Source: Thermogemmatispora onikobensis
GTDB taxonomy: Bacteria; Chloroflexota; Ktedonobacteria; Ktedonobacterales; Ktedonobacteraceae
Direction of reading: 5' to 3'
DNA: 64,000 bases
NCBI RefSeq assembly: GCF_001748285.1
Contig: NZ_BDGT01000006.1
Coordinates: 154,066 to 218,065, forward strand
The stretch's first letter is position 1. Every line of letters begins with the position of its first letter. Of this stretch, positions 33,536-41,991 are shown piece after piece. The position numbers were made by a program, and so were the translations under genes. The notes under the pieces were generated by a model. The model did no database searches and had not been told where the DNA came from. It saw only the letters and a program-made list of their open reading frames with translations.

Positions 33536-33994
33536 GGGCGCGGTGTTGTTCGCCTCGTGTGAAGTCGCTTCGATCTCGGCGCTCACGATAGCCCGTAAGC
33601 GCTTGAGCATGGCGATCAGATGCCGCTCTTCGTCGCGGCTCAAGACGCTGAAACGGCGGCGAATGGCCTCTTCAATGGCGGCCTGGGCCTCGCGGCGCCG
33701 GGCGATGCCTGCGGCTGTCAGGGTGACACGCTGTGAACGGCGATCGCCGGGGTCAGGGCTACGGCTTATCAACCCCTCGCTTTCCAGGTAATCTACCAGG
33801 CGAGTAACCGTGCTCCGTTCGCACAGCAGGCGTTCGCTGAGATCCGTCAGCCGCCAGCCCTCGTCAGGGTCGAGCAGGAGCAGGGCATTATATTGCAGCG
33901 TGTTCAGTCGGAACTGACGCAGGACCAGGCGGTCGGCGTGGTCAAGCAGCAAGCTCAGCTCTTGGAAGAGACGGTAGTCCTGGTAGTCATCCAT
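33533..33994 (-). CDS. MarR family transcriptional regulator
   Basis: 153 residues from the ATG at 33994 ('MDDYQDYRLFQELSLLLDHA'). The longer in-frame version adds a leader that reads through the promoter region and is rejected. The winged helix is 'QYNALLLLDPDEGWRLTDLS', 'ERLLCERSTVTRLVDYLESE' and 'GLISRSPDPGDRRSQRVTLT', with dimerisation helices at both ends. It lies upstream of the broken GH13/MalF/MalG genes on the same strand. A near-consensus promoter lies upstream, with TTGC-rich repeats in the leader and a TTGC-centred palindrome after the gene, which suggests autoregulation and control of the downstream operon. Confidence 0.87.
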   Translation of the reverse strand: MDDYQDYRLFQELSLLLDHADRLVLRQFRLNTLQYNALLLLDPDEGWRLTDLSERLLCERSTVTRLVDYLESEGLISRSPDPGDRRSQRVTLTAAGIARRREAQAAIEEAIRRRFSVLSRDEERHLIAMLKRLRAIVSAEIEATSHEANNTAP

Positions 33995-34060
33995 GCGCTT
34001 GGCGTGTCCCTTTCCCTCTGTAGCGCGGCTCGCGGGTTTGGCGCGTCGCCAGGCGAGGCC

Positions 34061-34087
34061 GCAATTTGTTGCGGATGCAATTGTTGC
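34061..34087. promoter_or_regulatory. paired GCAATTxGTTGC repeats in the marR leader
   Basis: GCAATTTGTTGC (34061-34072) and GCAATTGTTGC (34077-34087) are direct repeats that share the TTGC core with the palindrome at 33524-33535. They lie just downstream of the promoter and may be regulator sites. Confidence 0.4.
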
Positions 34088-34109
34088 GATAGATATTGTT
34101 TCATAGGAA

Positions 34110-34138
34110 AGTATATCGGGGAAGTGCCCTATTGTCAA
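34110..34138 (-). promoter_or_regulatory. promoter of the MarR gene
   Basis: On the minus strand TTGACA (34133-34138), a 17-base spacer and TATACT (34110-34115). Confidence 0.7.
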
Positions 34139-34337
34139 GCTTTTGTACAAGAGCGGCTTGCTCGGCGGCATCCTGGAAGCAGTGATCGCGAGCCGCAGGC
34201 TGCTGGGGAAAGAGGCTCCAGTTGCTGGGGGCGCAGCTGTGCCCCACTGAAAGGGGGATCATCAGTGCTCCCAGCATCCAGTGCGTGGGGCCAGGCACGG
34301 AGGGAGAGCTTATGACGACGGGTGGGACAAAAGAAAG

Positions 34338-34359
34338 AGCAGGAGCTCCGGCTCCTGCT
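34338..34359 (-). terminator. intrinsic terminator after the pentapeptide gene
   Basis: AGCAGGAGC (34338-34346) and GCTCCTGCT (34351-34359) form a perfect 9-base stem with a 4-base loop. On the minus strand the stem is followed by CTTTCTTTTGT. It ends the pentapeptide operon. Confidence 0.75.
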
Positions 34360-34400
34360 GAAAGGAGTGTCTGGTTGGCCTGATCGTGGTTGGGCGGAGC

Positions 34401-35054
34401 TCAAGAGGAGGCCGCGGTGAGCAGCCAGCGGCGAGCCTCCTCAGCGTGGAGGAGCTGAGGCTGGCCGTCCTCACCGAGGTCGATCCAGGCGACGCGGACG
34501 GTTTCCAATCCCTGGGCGCCGTGCAAGCGGGCCTGGCGGAGGCGGGCGCCGGAGAGATTGGCGTTCTTGAGGCGAGCGCCGGAGAGATTGGCGGCCTCGA
34601 GCCGGGCCTGGCGCAAGTCGGCCTGTTCCAGATCGGCGTCCGAGAGATCGGCCTCGCGTAGATCAGCGGCCCAAAAGTCCGTGCCCCCCCGGATGCGGCG
34701 CAGGCTGGCCTGGCGGAGGCGGGCACGGGAGCAGTCGGCCCCGCTCAGATCCGCCTCATCCAGGACGGCTTGGACGAAGCAGGCCCCCGCGGCGTGCGCT
34801 TGCACCAACGAGGCATACTCCAGTCGGGAGCCAGTGAGATCGGCCCCCTCCAACCAGGCCTCGTCAAGGAGCGAGCGCGAGAGATCGCAGGCCTGGAGCT
34901 GGGCGTCAGTCAGCCCTCTGCCGCTGAGGTCAAGCTCGCGCAGGTCGGCCTGGCGAAGGACGAGGCGGCGCCCGGCGCGACCGCGGCTTTGCAGCCAGCG
35001 CTCGTGGGCCAGGATCTGGGCATGCAGGTCAGGGGGAAGGAAACAGAGGATCAA
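34401..35054 (-). CDS. pentapeptide-repeat protein
   Basis: About 217 residues from a TTG start with AAGGAGG 7 bases upstream. 'ILAHERWLQSRGRAGRRLVL' is followed by a long run of A(D/N)LxX repeats ('ADLRELDLSGRGLTDAQLQA', 'ANLSGARLKNANLSGARLRQ'), which fold into a right-handed beta-helix. The C-terminus is 'WIDLGEDGQPQLLHAEEARR' and then 'WLLTAASS'. It is a shorter paralogue of the frameshifted gene at 35514-36880, which has the same start and continues past the 'ARRWLL' point into an extra domain. Function is unknown. Confidence 0.75.
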   Translation of the reverse strand: MILCFLPPDLHAQILAHERWLQSRGRAGRRLVLRQADLRELDLSGRGLTDAQLQACDLSRSLLDEAWLEGADLTGSRLEYASLVQAHAAGACFVQAVLDEADLSGADCSRARLRQASLRRIRGGTDFWAADLREADLSDADLEQADLRQARLEAANLSGARLKNANLSGARLRQARLHGAQGLETVRVAWIDLGEDGQPQLLHAEEARRWLLTAASS

Positions 35055-35091
35055 GGGAACACCTCCTTGGATCAACTGAGTGGTTGGTGGG

Positions 35092-35628
35092 TCAGGTGGG
35101 CTGCTGCGGATGGGACGCCTCCTTGGGTGGGAGGTGGATCTGCTGCTGGAAGAGGGCCTGATAGGCGGAGGAGTAGTAGGCGGCTTCGAGGGAGGTTTCG
35201 AAGTGGGCGAGGAGATGCTGGGACTCGTCGGGGTGACCGAAGCCGCGGCCTTCCTGGGAGAGGGCCAGCAGGTCCTCGGGGGTGTAGAAGGGGTGGGAGG
35301 AGTGGCTGCAGTCGTCGACGAGGCAGGGCCAGCGGGCAGCGAACTGGCAGCAGAGCTGGAGGCAGAGCTGCTCGCTTTGGGGGGTGCTGGGGAAGACGAG
35401 CAGGAGGCGGGTCTGGCTGGGCTGGCCGAGGATCTGGCGGAGGGCGGGCGGCTCCAGCTCAGCGAGGGGAGGGAGGGCATGGAGGTAGATGCGGACGAAG
35501 GCCGTCTCGCGGGTCAGCAGGTAGGTGAAGAAGGGGTCGAGTGGGTGGGCGCCGGCCTGTAGCAGGAAGGCCTCGAGTTCAACATCTGGGATGGAGGCGC
35601 TGGAGAAGAGCAAGACGGTAGTGGACAT
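35092..35628 (-). CDS. hypothetical protein, possibly the C-terminal part of the pentapeptide protein upstream
   Basis: 178 residues, beginning 'MSTTVLLFSSASIPDVELEA' and containing 'PFFTYLLTRETAFVRIYLHA', 'TRLLLVFPSTPQSEQLCLQL' and 'AHFETSLEAAYYSSAYQALF'. No known domain was recognised. The ATG has no purine-rich ribosome site and lies inside the preceding frame, so this may be the tail of a protein of about 595 residues split by a second frameshift. Its coding strand is unusually C-rich, like the gene before it. Confidence 0.5.
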   Translation of the reverse strand: MSTTVLLFSSASIPDVELEAFLLQAGAHPLDPFFTYLLTRETAFVRIYLHALPPLAELEPPALRQILGQPSQTRLLLVFPSTPQSEQLCLQLCCQFAARWPCLVDDCSHSSHPFYTPEDLLALSQEGRGFGHPDESQHLLAHFETSLEAAYYSSAYQALFQQQIHLPPKEASHPQQPT

Positions 35629-36880
35629 AGGTGGTGGACATGCAGGTGGAGGAAGAGGTCCTCTGGGGATTGGACCACGGCGACGCGCTCGAGGGAGAGG
35701 TAGTGGACGAGCCTGGCGGGGAAATGCGGGGCATAGAGGATCACCTGTTGGGAAGAGGAGGCTTGGCTGCGGTAGATCCCGAGCTCCTTTTCGGGGATGG
35801 TGCGATCGAGGGAGACCATGATCAGGGCCTTGGGCAGGACGAGGTCGAGGATGGCAGGGCCGTAGTAGCGGTCGGTGACGGGGTGGCAGAAGGCGAGCAG
35901 GGAGCCCAGGAGGGCCTGGGCGAGCAGGCCTTTGAGGCGTACGAGGGTCTGGAGCCGGGGAGCGCTGGGATGGGTGTAGGAGGAGGCGGCGCGGATCTGG
36001 GCATAGAGCTGGTAGAGCTGCTGGGGGGTGAGGCCCAGCCAGTCGGTGCCGTTCTGGAGGGCGGCCTTGAGGCGGTTGAGGAGGAGGGAGAGGGAGGCGA
36101 GGCCGGTGTGCCAGTCAGCCTGCAGGAGGGAGGAGATTTCCTCCTGGGAGAAGCCGGCTTGCTGCAGGAGTTCGCCGGCGGTGACCGAGGGGCGGGGGAT
36201 GGAAGCCGAGAGCAGCCAGCGGCGGGCCTGCGCGCCGTGGAGGAGCAGGGGGGGCCATCGTCCTCGCTGATGTCGATCCAGTCAGCCTGGACGGTGTCGA
36301 GGTCACGAGCGCCGAGGAGGGAGGCGCTGCCCAGGCGGGCGCCGGTGAGGTCGGCGCAGGTGAGGATGGCGCCGGTGAGCAGGGCCTGCTGCAGGTTGGC
36401 GCCGCGCAGGTTGGCTGCCTCCAGGCAGGCCGAACTCAGAAGCGCTCCACGCAGACGGGCCTCGGAGAGGTCTGCGGCCTGCAAATCGGCCTCTATGAGG
36501 TTCACGCGGAGGCCATGTAGGCGGCGCAGGTGGGCCTGGCGCAGACGAGCGCAGGAGCAGTCGGCCTTGACCAGGTTGGCCTCATCCAGGGAGGCTTGGT
36601 CGAAGCAAGCTCCCTCGGCATGTGCGTAACTCAGCTCGGCTCCCTGCAGTTGGGAGCCGGTCAGATCGGCAGCGGTGAGCCAGCTATCGCAGAGGTTGGC
36701 GCCTGAGAGGTTGCAGTGTCTCAGCTGGGCGAAGGAGAGCAGGCGGTTGCTGAGGTCAAGCTCGTGGAGATCGGCCTGGGGGAGGCGCAGGCGGTGACCG
36801 GCGCTGCCGCGGCTGTTGAGCCAGCGCTCATGGGCCTGCAGCTGCTCCTCCAGGTCGGCTGGCAACGGGTGAGTCGTCAT
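35514..36880 (-). pseudogene. pentapeptide-repeat protein with C-terminal extension, frameshifted at a C7 tract
   Basis: It starts at the ATG at 36880 (AAGGAG 8 bases upstream) with 'LQAHERWLNSRGSAGHRLRL' and about 190 residues of pentapeptide repeats, and reaches 'DWIDISEDDGPP'. There the coding strand has seven C's (plus strand G at 36248-36254). With eight, the frame continues as 'LLLHGAQARRWLLSASIPRP', matching the 'ARRWLL' end of the paralogue at 34401. It then runs on as an unknown domain ('ALLGSLLAFCHPVTDRYYGP', 'MVSLDRTIPEKELGIYRSQA', 'FPARLVHYLSLERVAVVQSP') to 35514. As read, the product ends in a long Pro/Ser-rich nonsense tail. Confidence 0.65.
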
Positions 36881-36990
36881 CAGGCTTGCTCCTTCTCGCT
36901 GGTCAGCTAGTTTGCTCTTCGGGAACAATGGCCTTTCATGACCGTGAATGTATCTCAGAAACCCTGTAGCAGGCAAGAGAGGCCTTATTT

Positions 36991-37602
36991 CTAGATGCGG
37001 CGCAGCGCCTTCCCGCCGCGCTCCTGGCGCAGGCTGCTGATCCGCAGGTCTTGGCGGATGCACAGAAGCAGCGTCAGATCGTACAAGCGGTCACACAGGT
37101 CCTGGTGGCGTAGAACGGGGCTGGCTCTGGACAGGGGCAGGATCTGACTCGCCTGACGGCCCAGGCGACGGCTCTCTGCACGCAGATCTTCGAGGCTGCG
37201 CGGCACGCCCTGGCGGATGGCCTGCAGCCAGGCTTTCTGGTCCTGCTGGGAATGAGCGTTGTTGTAGTGTTGCTGCTGACGCTGCTCTTAAAAGATGTGC
37301 CACTGCGCGGGCGTGCAGAGCGACCAGCAGGGCAGACGACAGACAGGTGGCAAGGTACCAACCCGACCAGTTGCTGGCTTGCGCCGTGGCTCCATAGCGC
37401 TGTAACCCATCGAGCGGCCAGGGGGATCAAGGTCGCGGCCACTGGCCTGCAGACGCTGATCGAGGACCGCTCTTGCGACAGTCCCTGATCCCATCATAGG
37501 GTCGAGTACAGCGCTGCCAGTAGGAAAGCGCCTCAGCTCGCGCGGGGTCACCTCGGGGGCTATACGTGCCGGAAATGGGTGCGAAAGCTCCAAATCTATC
37601 AT
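36991..37602 (-). pseudogene. remnant of a DNA methylase (N4/N6 type)
   Basis: The frame from the ATG at 37602 contains 'LELSHPFPARIAPEVTPREL' and the SAM-binding motif 'VLDPMMGSGTVARAVLDQRL' and then 'GRDLDP'. The family continuation 'LAARWVTALWSHG' is in a second frame, and a third frame carries a plausible C-terminus ('AIRQGVPRSLEDLRAESRRL', 'DRLYDLTLLLCIRQDLRISS'). At least two frameshifts therefore break it, and the region between is degraded. The original enzyme would have methylated DNA. Confidence 0.55.
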
Positions 37603-37831
37603 GATGACAGCCCTGACTGGTCCTTTCCTCGGCCCAGTGCAACACAAAAGGTCCTTTGCCGGCTGGGTCTCTTGCTGTCCTGCCCTGACTACGGCTGTCT
37701 GCACCTCGCTCTGGTAGGGAGGGCGCTCTTCGCTCACATATTGCAGTAAGAAAGAGAGACAGCTTGGTTGTGGTATACCATGCCTTCCAGTTGCTTGCCT
37801 GGCCTGTCCTACATCAAGGGAGGCGGGCATG

Positions 37832-38722
37832 TCAGTTGTCAAGGATGGCAAGATGCATCTGTTGCAAGCGCACAGGATCAATAATGGTAGTGAGGGCAAT
37901 GATCTTGCCTTTACTGATCACAGGGATGCCAACGGCGCGCAGCTTGCCATAGGGGGCCACGATGATTCCCACAGAGCCGTTTACCAGTGCCGTTCCGCAG
38001 GACCAGAAAAGCTGAGTATGCTTCACAATCAGTGTGGCCGCCGCTGCCGAGCCGTGCAGCTCTCTCCCCGCTCCCGCTGACAGGGCCTGGGATTCGATAC
38101 GGAAGACGACATCCGGGTCGAGCACAGTGAGAAGCTCATCAAGAGATCCCTCGCGGGCGGCGGTGAGGAAGGCTTCTATCACTTCTCGTTGTGCGACCAA
38201 CTCCGCATCTTGCACCGGGGCCCCTCCCCGCACCCTGCGACGTGCACGGCTGGCGAGCTGCCGGGTCGCTGCCTCCGAGCGTCCCACCAGTGGTGCGATC
38301 TCATCGAAAGGAACGGCGAAGATGTCGTGCAACACGAAAGCGAGGCGTTCGGCGGGCGTGAGCCTATCGAGTACCACGAGCAGAGCTAAGCCAATCGCAT
38401 CGGCCAGCTCCACCTCTTGCACCGGGTCGCTCGATTGGGACCCGCCTAACATGGCTTCCAGATCCGTGACTTTGGCTTCCAGGGAGTCCTCGGGCCGAGA
38501 CTTGCGGACACGCAGCATGTTGAGGCAGATGCGCGCCACCGTTGTCGTTAGCCATCCTCCCAGGTTTGAGATGGTGCTCGTGTCGGAACGGCTCAGATGA
38601 AGCCAGGACTCCTGCACGGCATCCTCCGCTTCAGAGAGTGAGCCGAGCATGCGGTAGGCTAGTGCTCGCAAGCGAGGGCGCTCTGCCTCAAATTGGGTGG
38701 CTAGCCAGTTAGAGGTGTTCAT
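37832..38722 (-). CDS. ECF sigma factor with SnoaL-like C-terminal domain (ECF41/SigJ type)
   Basis: 296 residues. Sigma region 2 is 'RPRLRALAYRMLGSLSEAED' and 'AVQESWLHLSRSD'. Region 4 is 'LTPAERLAFVLHDIFAVPFD' and 'EIAPLVGRSEAATRQLASRA'. The remaining 120 residues form a SnoaL/NTF2-like domain ('AFLTAAREGSLDELLTVLDP', 'DVVFRIESQALSAGAGRELH') that in ECF41 proteins takes over the anti-sigma role. No carboxymuconolactone decarboxylase or oxidoreductase gene, the usual partner, lies beside it; the divergent neighbour is a DUF2269-like membrane protein. A 20-base palindrome lies 26 bases upstream of the ATG. Confidence 0.88.
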   Translation of the reverse strand: MNTSNWLATQFEAERPRLRALAYRMLGSLSEAEDAVQESWLHLSRSDTSTISNLGGWLTTTVARICLNMLRVRKSRPEDSLEAKVTDLEAMLGGSQSSDPVQEVELADAIGLALLVVLDRLTPAERLAFVLHDIFAVPFDEIAPLVGRSEAATRQLASRARRRVRGGAPVQDAELVAQREVIEAFLTAAREGSLDELLTVLDPDVVFRIESQALSAGAGRELHGSAAAATLIVKHTQLFWSCGTALVNGSVGIIVAPYGKLRAVGIPVISKGKIIALTTIIDPVRLQQMHLAILDN

Positions 38723-38747
38723 CGTCGGTCACATTTCCTGATTTCTT

Positions 38748-38767
38748 TGTGTCATAAGTATGACACA
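38748..38767. promoter_or_regulatory. 20-base palindrome upstream of the ECF sigma gene
   Basis: TGTGTCATA-AG-TATGACACA has perfect 9-base arms. The TGTCA core resembles the -35 element known for ECF41 promoters (TGTCAC), but I did not find a properly spaced CGTC -10 element. It may be an operator or a symmetric sigma-dependent element. The rest of 38723-39175 has no supported gene. Confidence 0.5.
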
Positions 38768-39175
38768 GAAAGCCTGACGAGTGTGACAGGAAGAGGCACT
38801 TCTGCATCCGCCTCTCTGCGGTGAGTTTGACAGCATGAAGCGCCATCCATCGAGTCAGACATTTCCGATTGGTGTCATGTTTTTCGGGAGGATGAGCAAT
38901 ATGGAGAGTTAGCGCGAACACGTCTTTGTGCCGCTTGCATCGAGGATACCGGCTTTTATAGATAGGGAATCCATACGACCGGCTGGCAGGTTCTCCCGTC
39001 TATACTTCTTTTGCGCAGATCGCACTCTCAGGGGACCAGCATGGCAGCACAGGTATTCTGTTGCAGCACCCGGTTGGGATGATGACCTATCGACCGGTTG
39101 ACATTATCACAAAAGCTGAGCACAGACCTATCAACGAATTGAGATCGTGCGTTTTCATTTCTCAGAGAGGGAAAC

Positions 39176-39673
39176 ATGATATATCAGTGGCTTGTCTTCG
39201 CTCATATCCTGGGCATTTTCGGCTTCCTGATCGCTCACGGTGCTGTTGCTGCTGTAACCTTCGCTTTACCCAGACAGCGAGAGGTCGAGCGTATTCGTGT
39301 TCTGCTTGATCTATCCAAAAGTGTCTCTGTGGTCGCCAATGCCTCTCTGCTGGTGCTCCTTGCTGCCGGCGTCGCCGCCGGCTTCATGGGCAAATGGTGG
39401 GGGCAGGGCTGGATTTGGACCGCCCTGGCCTTGTTCGTTCTGATGAGCGTCTCCATGTCATTGCTCGGCTCGCGTCCGCTCAATCCTGTCCGTCGGCTCG
39501 TATATGGCAGCAAACCATCGCGCTCTGGGACAAGTGGTCAGATCTCTCCAGATCCGTCTGCAGAGAAGCAGCTTACCGATCTGCTGGCTGCCACTCATCC
39601 CTGGCTCCTCACGGTGATTGGCGGTGGTGGCATGGCCTTGATCCTCTGGCTGATGATATTCAAGCCGTTCTAA
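39176..39673 (+). CDS. DUF2269-like integral membrane protein
   Basis: 165 residues with four predicted membrane segments: 'WLVFAHILGIFGFLIAHGAV', 'VVANASLLVLLAAGVAAGFM', 'GWIWTALALFVLMSVSMSLL' and 'LTVIGGGGMALILWLMIF'. A conserved His lies in the first segment. The loop between segments 3 and 4 is hydrophilic and Ser-rich. The family is of unknown function. The start follows AGAGGGAAAC. It is divergent from the ECF sigma gene and may be in its regulon. Confidence 0.72.
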   Translation: MIYQWLVFAHILGIFGFLIAHGAVAAVTFALPRQREVERIRVLLDLSKSVSVVANASLLVLLAAGVAAGFMGKWWGQGWIWTALALFVLMSVSMSLLGSRPLNPVRRLVYGSKPSRSGTSGQISPDPSAEKQLTDLLAATHPWLLTVIGGGGMALILWLMIFKPF

Positions 39674-39686
39674 CTGATTAGAGAGA

Positions 39687-39939
39687 GGGGATCAGCGCAT
39701 CTGAACATTGAACATGGGTGAGGGCCTTGTTCCAAGGCGTGGATGCGCTGACCCCGACTCTGAAATGATGATGCCCCCTGTATCACTAGCAGCTGGCCCT
39801 GAGAAGTGCCGCAGCACTAAAGGTGCGCAGGTCGCTTTGTTGCGACTCATCAGACCAGTAGTGGACCAAGGCCACCATAAGCATGATTTCTGATGGATGG
39901 GCCGTGCCGACCCGACGGCTTTTTCCCGCAGGTCGGCAC
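39687..39939. other. intergenic region rich in strong hairpins, possible structured RNA
   Basis: The arms at 39687-39701 and 39742-39755 pair over 14 bases with a single bulge and enclose a second hairpin, GCCTTG/CAAGGC (39724-39738). Farther on GTCGC/GCGAC (39829-39844) and GTGCCGACC/GGTCGGCAC (39904-39939) are further perfect stems. No T tract follows them. I do not recognise a known RNA family. The first structure may act as a terminator for the upstream membrane protein gene. Confidence 0.35.
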
Positions 39940-40031
39940 AAGCGGCACGAGAAGAAGAAAGAAGAAGCACGGATCTGCAATGGACAAGACGAGCGCTCCC
40001 AGACCGTGCAGCCTGGGGGCCTGGGGAGCTG

Positions 40032-40973
40032 TCACGCCCGCTGATCCAGGATCAACGTGAGCAGCTCCGGGTCATCGGGGATCAGTCCGACAGCGGCCAG
40101 GCGCGGGACCAGCTCCGCCCAGCCTGGTTTGCTGGCAAAGACCTCTCGAAGCAGGACCAGCGCCTGCGGGACCTCGCCGGCCTGCAGCAGGATCGCCGTC
40201 CCGCGAAACTTGAGATCTGCGTTGTCAGGGTCAAGTGCAAGGGCCTGCCGGAACAGCCTGACCGCCTCATCGGGCCGCTGCGCCAGCAGCCGCTCGTTAC
40301 TCTGCTCGAATAGGAGCCAGGCTTTACGGATAGTGGCCAGGCGCCTTAATTCTTCAACAGGGCGAGGATGATCGTCGACGCGCAGGTCGAAAAGGCGTTC
40401 GCGCCACGGCTGCTCTGTCCGCCTGCCCGAGACGATCACCAGTCCTGCTGCTTGCTGACCACGAATGTCACCGCCTGCGGCCTGGGCCGCCTCCAGGGCG
40501 GCAAGCAGGCGATCGCAGAGGTCACCTGTGCTCTCCTCGTAGGCTCGCTTCATAGCTGGCCAGATGCCATCGTTGACCATCATATTGGCCTGGACTGCGA
40601 AGCCATCGCCGCTCAGGTGGCCGGCAGCCGCCACGCAGCGCTTTCCCGTGTGAACGGCGACGCCTCCCTGGGCATCCACCAGAGCAACCTGGCGGATCTC
40701 GCGCTCCTCATCACGCTGGAGCAGGCGCTCCAGCGCCTGAGCGGCACTCAATCCTTCCCGCAGCAGAGCCAGCCCCTCGGGCCCGTAGTCCGTATTGACA
40801 AAGGCTTGCGTAGCAACCGCACCCACGCCTGCCTCGGCCCAGGGAACCACGTTTCCGACGCCGAAGTAGTACGATTGCACGGCAACACCAAGCTGCCCGG
40901 AGGCGCCATCGCGGGCTACAATGGAATAGGTGTGAGCCAACGGCTCACAGCAGAGCAAAGAAGAGCGATCCAT
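40032..40973 (-). CDS. DUF1028 (Ntn-hydrolase-like) protein with C-terminal helical repeat
   Basis: 313 residues. 'AHTYSIVARDGASGQLGVAV', 'FGVGNVVPWAEAGVGAVATQ' and 'AFVNTDYGPEGLALLREGLS' are the hallmark of DUF1028, which has an Ntn-hydrolase fold. 'CVAAAGHLSGDGFAVQANMM' and 'AAGGDIRGQQAAGLVIVSGR' complete the domain at about residue 210. The remaining 100 residues look like a TPR-type tail ('PDEAVRLFRQALALDPDNAD'). Substrate and reaction are unknown. AAAGGA lies 11 bases before the ATG. Confidence 0.85.
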   Translation of the reverse strand: MDRSSLLCCEPLAHTYSIVARDGASGQLGVAVQSYYFGVGNVVPWAEAGVGAVATQAFVNTDYGPEGLALLREGLSAAQALERLLQRDEEREIRQVALVDAQGGVAVHTGKRCVAAAGHLSGDGFAVQANMMVNDGIWPAMKRAYEESTGDLCDRLLAALEAAQAAGGDIRGQQAAGLVIVSGRRTEQPWRERLFDLRVDDHPRPVEELRRLATIRKAWLLFEQSNERLLAQRPDEAVRLFRQALALDPDNADLKFRGTAILLQAGEVPQALVLLREVFASKPGWAELVPRLAAVGLIPDDPELLTLILDQRA

Positions 40974-41004
40974 ATGCTGTCTGTCCTTTCCGACTCTGTT
41001 GGAA

Positions 41005-41799
41005 CTATGAGGATGAGGCCGCTCCAGCCTGCGCTACGCCCTGCTCTTCGGCGTCAGCGACTGACCGCCTGCTCAGCTGCAGCCAGAGCGCAGCGGCCAG
41101 AAAGCAGGCCGCTCCCAGCGGGCCATAGGGGATCACATGGGTTGTACCAAAGAGCATGGCGGCAAGCGCGAGCAGGGCCGCTGCGGGACGCCAGCGGTTG
41201 AGTGCCAGCACAGCGACAGCAACGACACCCACAGCTCCCCACCAGAGCAGCGTACCTGAGCTGCCAGTGGCAACACCCCAGCCAACGAGGGCAAAGCCGG
41301 CCACCGCCAGCGCAGTGACAGCCAGCCGCCGGCCCGCTGGGGTGATAGCGACTGCCGCCGCGAGCAGGCCGATGCCCCAGGCGACGGAGCCAAGCGTGGC
41401 CAGAGCGTTGGCCGTGTCGCTGGCCCAGTAAGCTTGAATAATAGGTTCGACGACGGCCAGCTGTGGCGCAGGGAGAGAGCGAGCAGACTGAACCAGGGTC
41501 CCGGTGCCAAGGCCCACCATCGCGTCAAAGGCGGCATAGAGGGGAATAAATGCCGCGATGGCGCCCCTGCTTACTGTGACCGCCAGACCGCGCCAGTCCG
41601 CCGTCAGCAGATAGGCGGCCAGACCCAGCAGAGGGAAGGCGGCCAGATTAAGGAAGTGCAGCGCCAGCCACCAGCCCCCCTGATGCAGCAGGGCATGGTA
41701 GACGGTGGGATAGGCCGAGACGACAGGATGCGCAAGATTGATCGTCCCCACGAGGATAGGCGCCCCAAAGAGGACAATCTGGCGCAATAGCTTCGGCAT
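41005..41799 (-). CDS. hypothetical multi-spanning membrane protein
   Basis: 264 residues with about seven hydrophobic segments, including 'HFLNLAAFPLLGLAAYLLTA', 'LGSVAWGIGLLAAAVAITPA' and 'AVGVVAVAVLALNRW'. The first segment contains 'GTINLAHP'. No catalytic motif or family was recognised. AAGGAG lies 6 bases before the ATG. It lies between the DUF1028 gene and the LuxR regulator on the same strand. Confidence 0.6.
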   Translation of the reverse strand: MPKLLRQIVLFGAPILVGTINLAHPVVSAYPTVYHALLHQGGWWLALHFLNLAAFPLLGLAAYLLTADWRGLAVTVSRGAIAAFIPLYAAFDAMVGLGTGTLVQSARSLPAPQLAVVEPIIQAYWASDTANALATLGSVAWGIGLLAAAVAITPAGRRLAVTALAVAGFALVGWGVATGSSGTLLWWGAVGVVAVAVLALNRWRPAAALLALAAMLFGTTHVIPYGPLGAACFLAAALWLQLSRRSVADAEEQGVAQAGAASSS

Positions 41800-41991
41800 G
41801 AGCCACTCCTTCTTGAGAGATGATATGACATGAGCGATGACATGCTTCTAAAACCACTCTCAAGAGAGCGTAACAGCCGTCCTTTAGGCGCACATCGTCA
41901 GAAATGACTGACTTCGTCGTGACTCCGGGAACGATCAGCGACGAGGGTGGAATAGTCAAAATTGACCAGAGCTGCCTATGCCCGATCTGGC

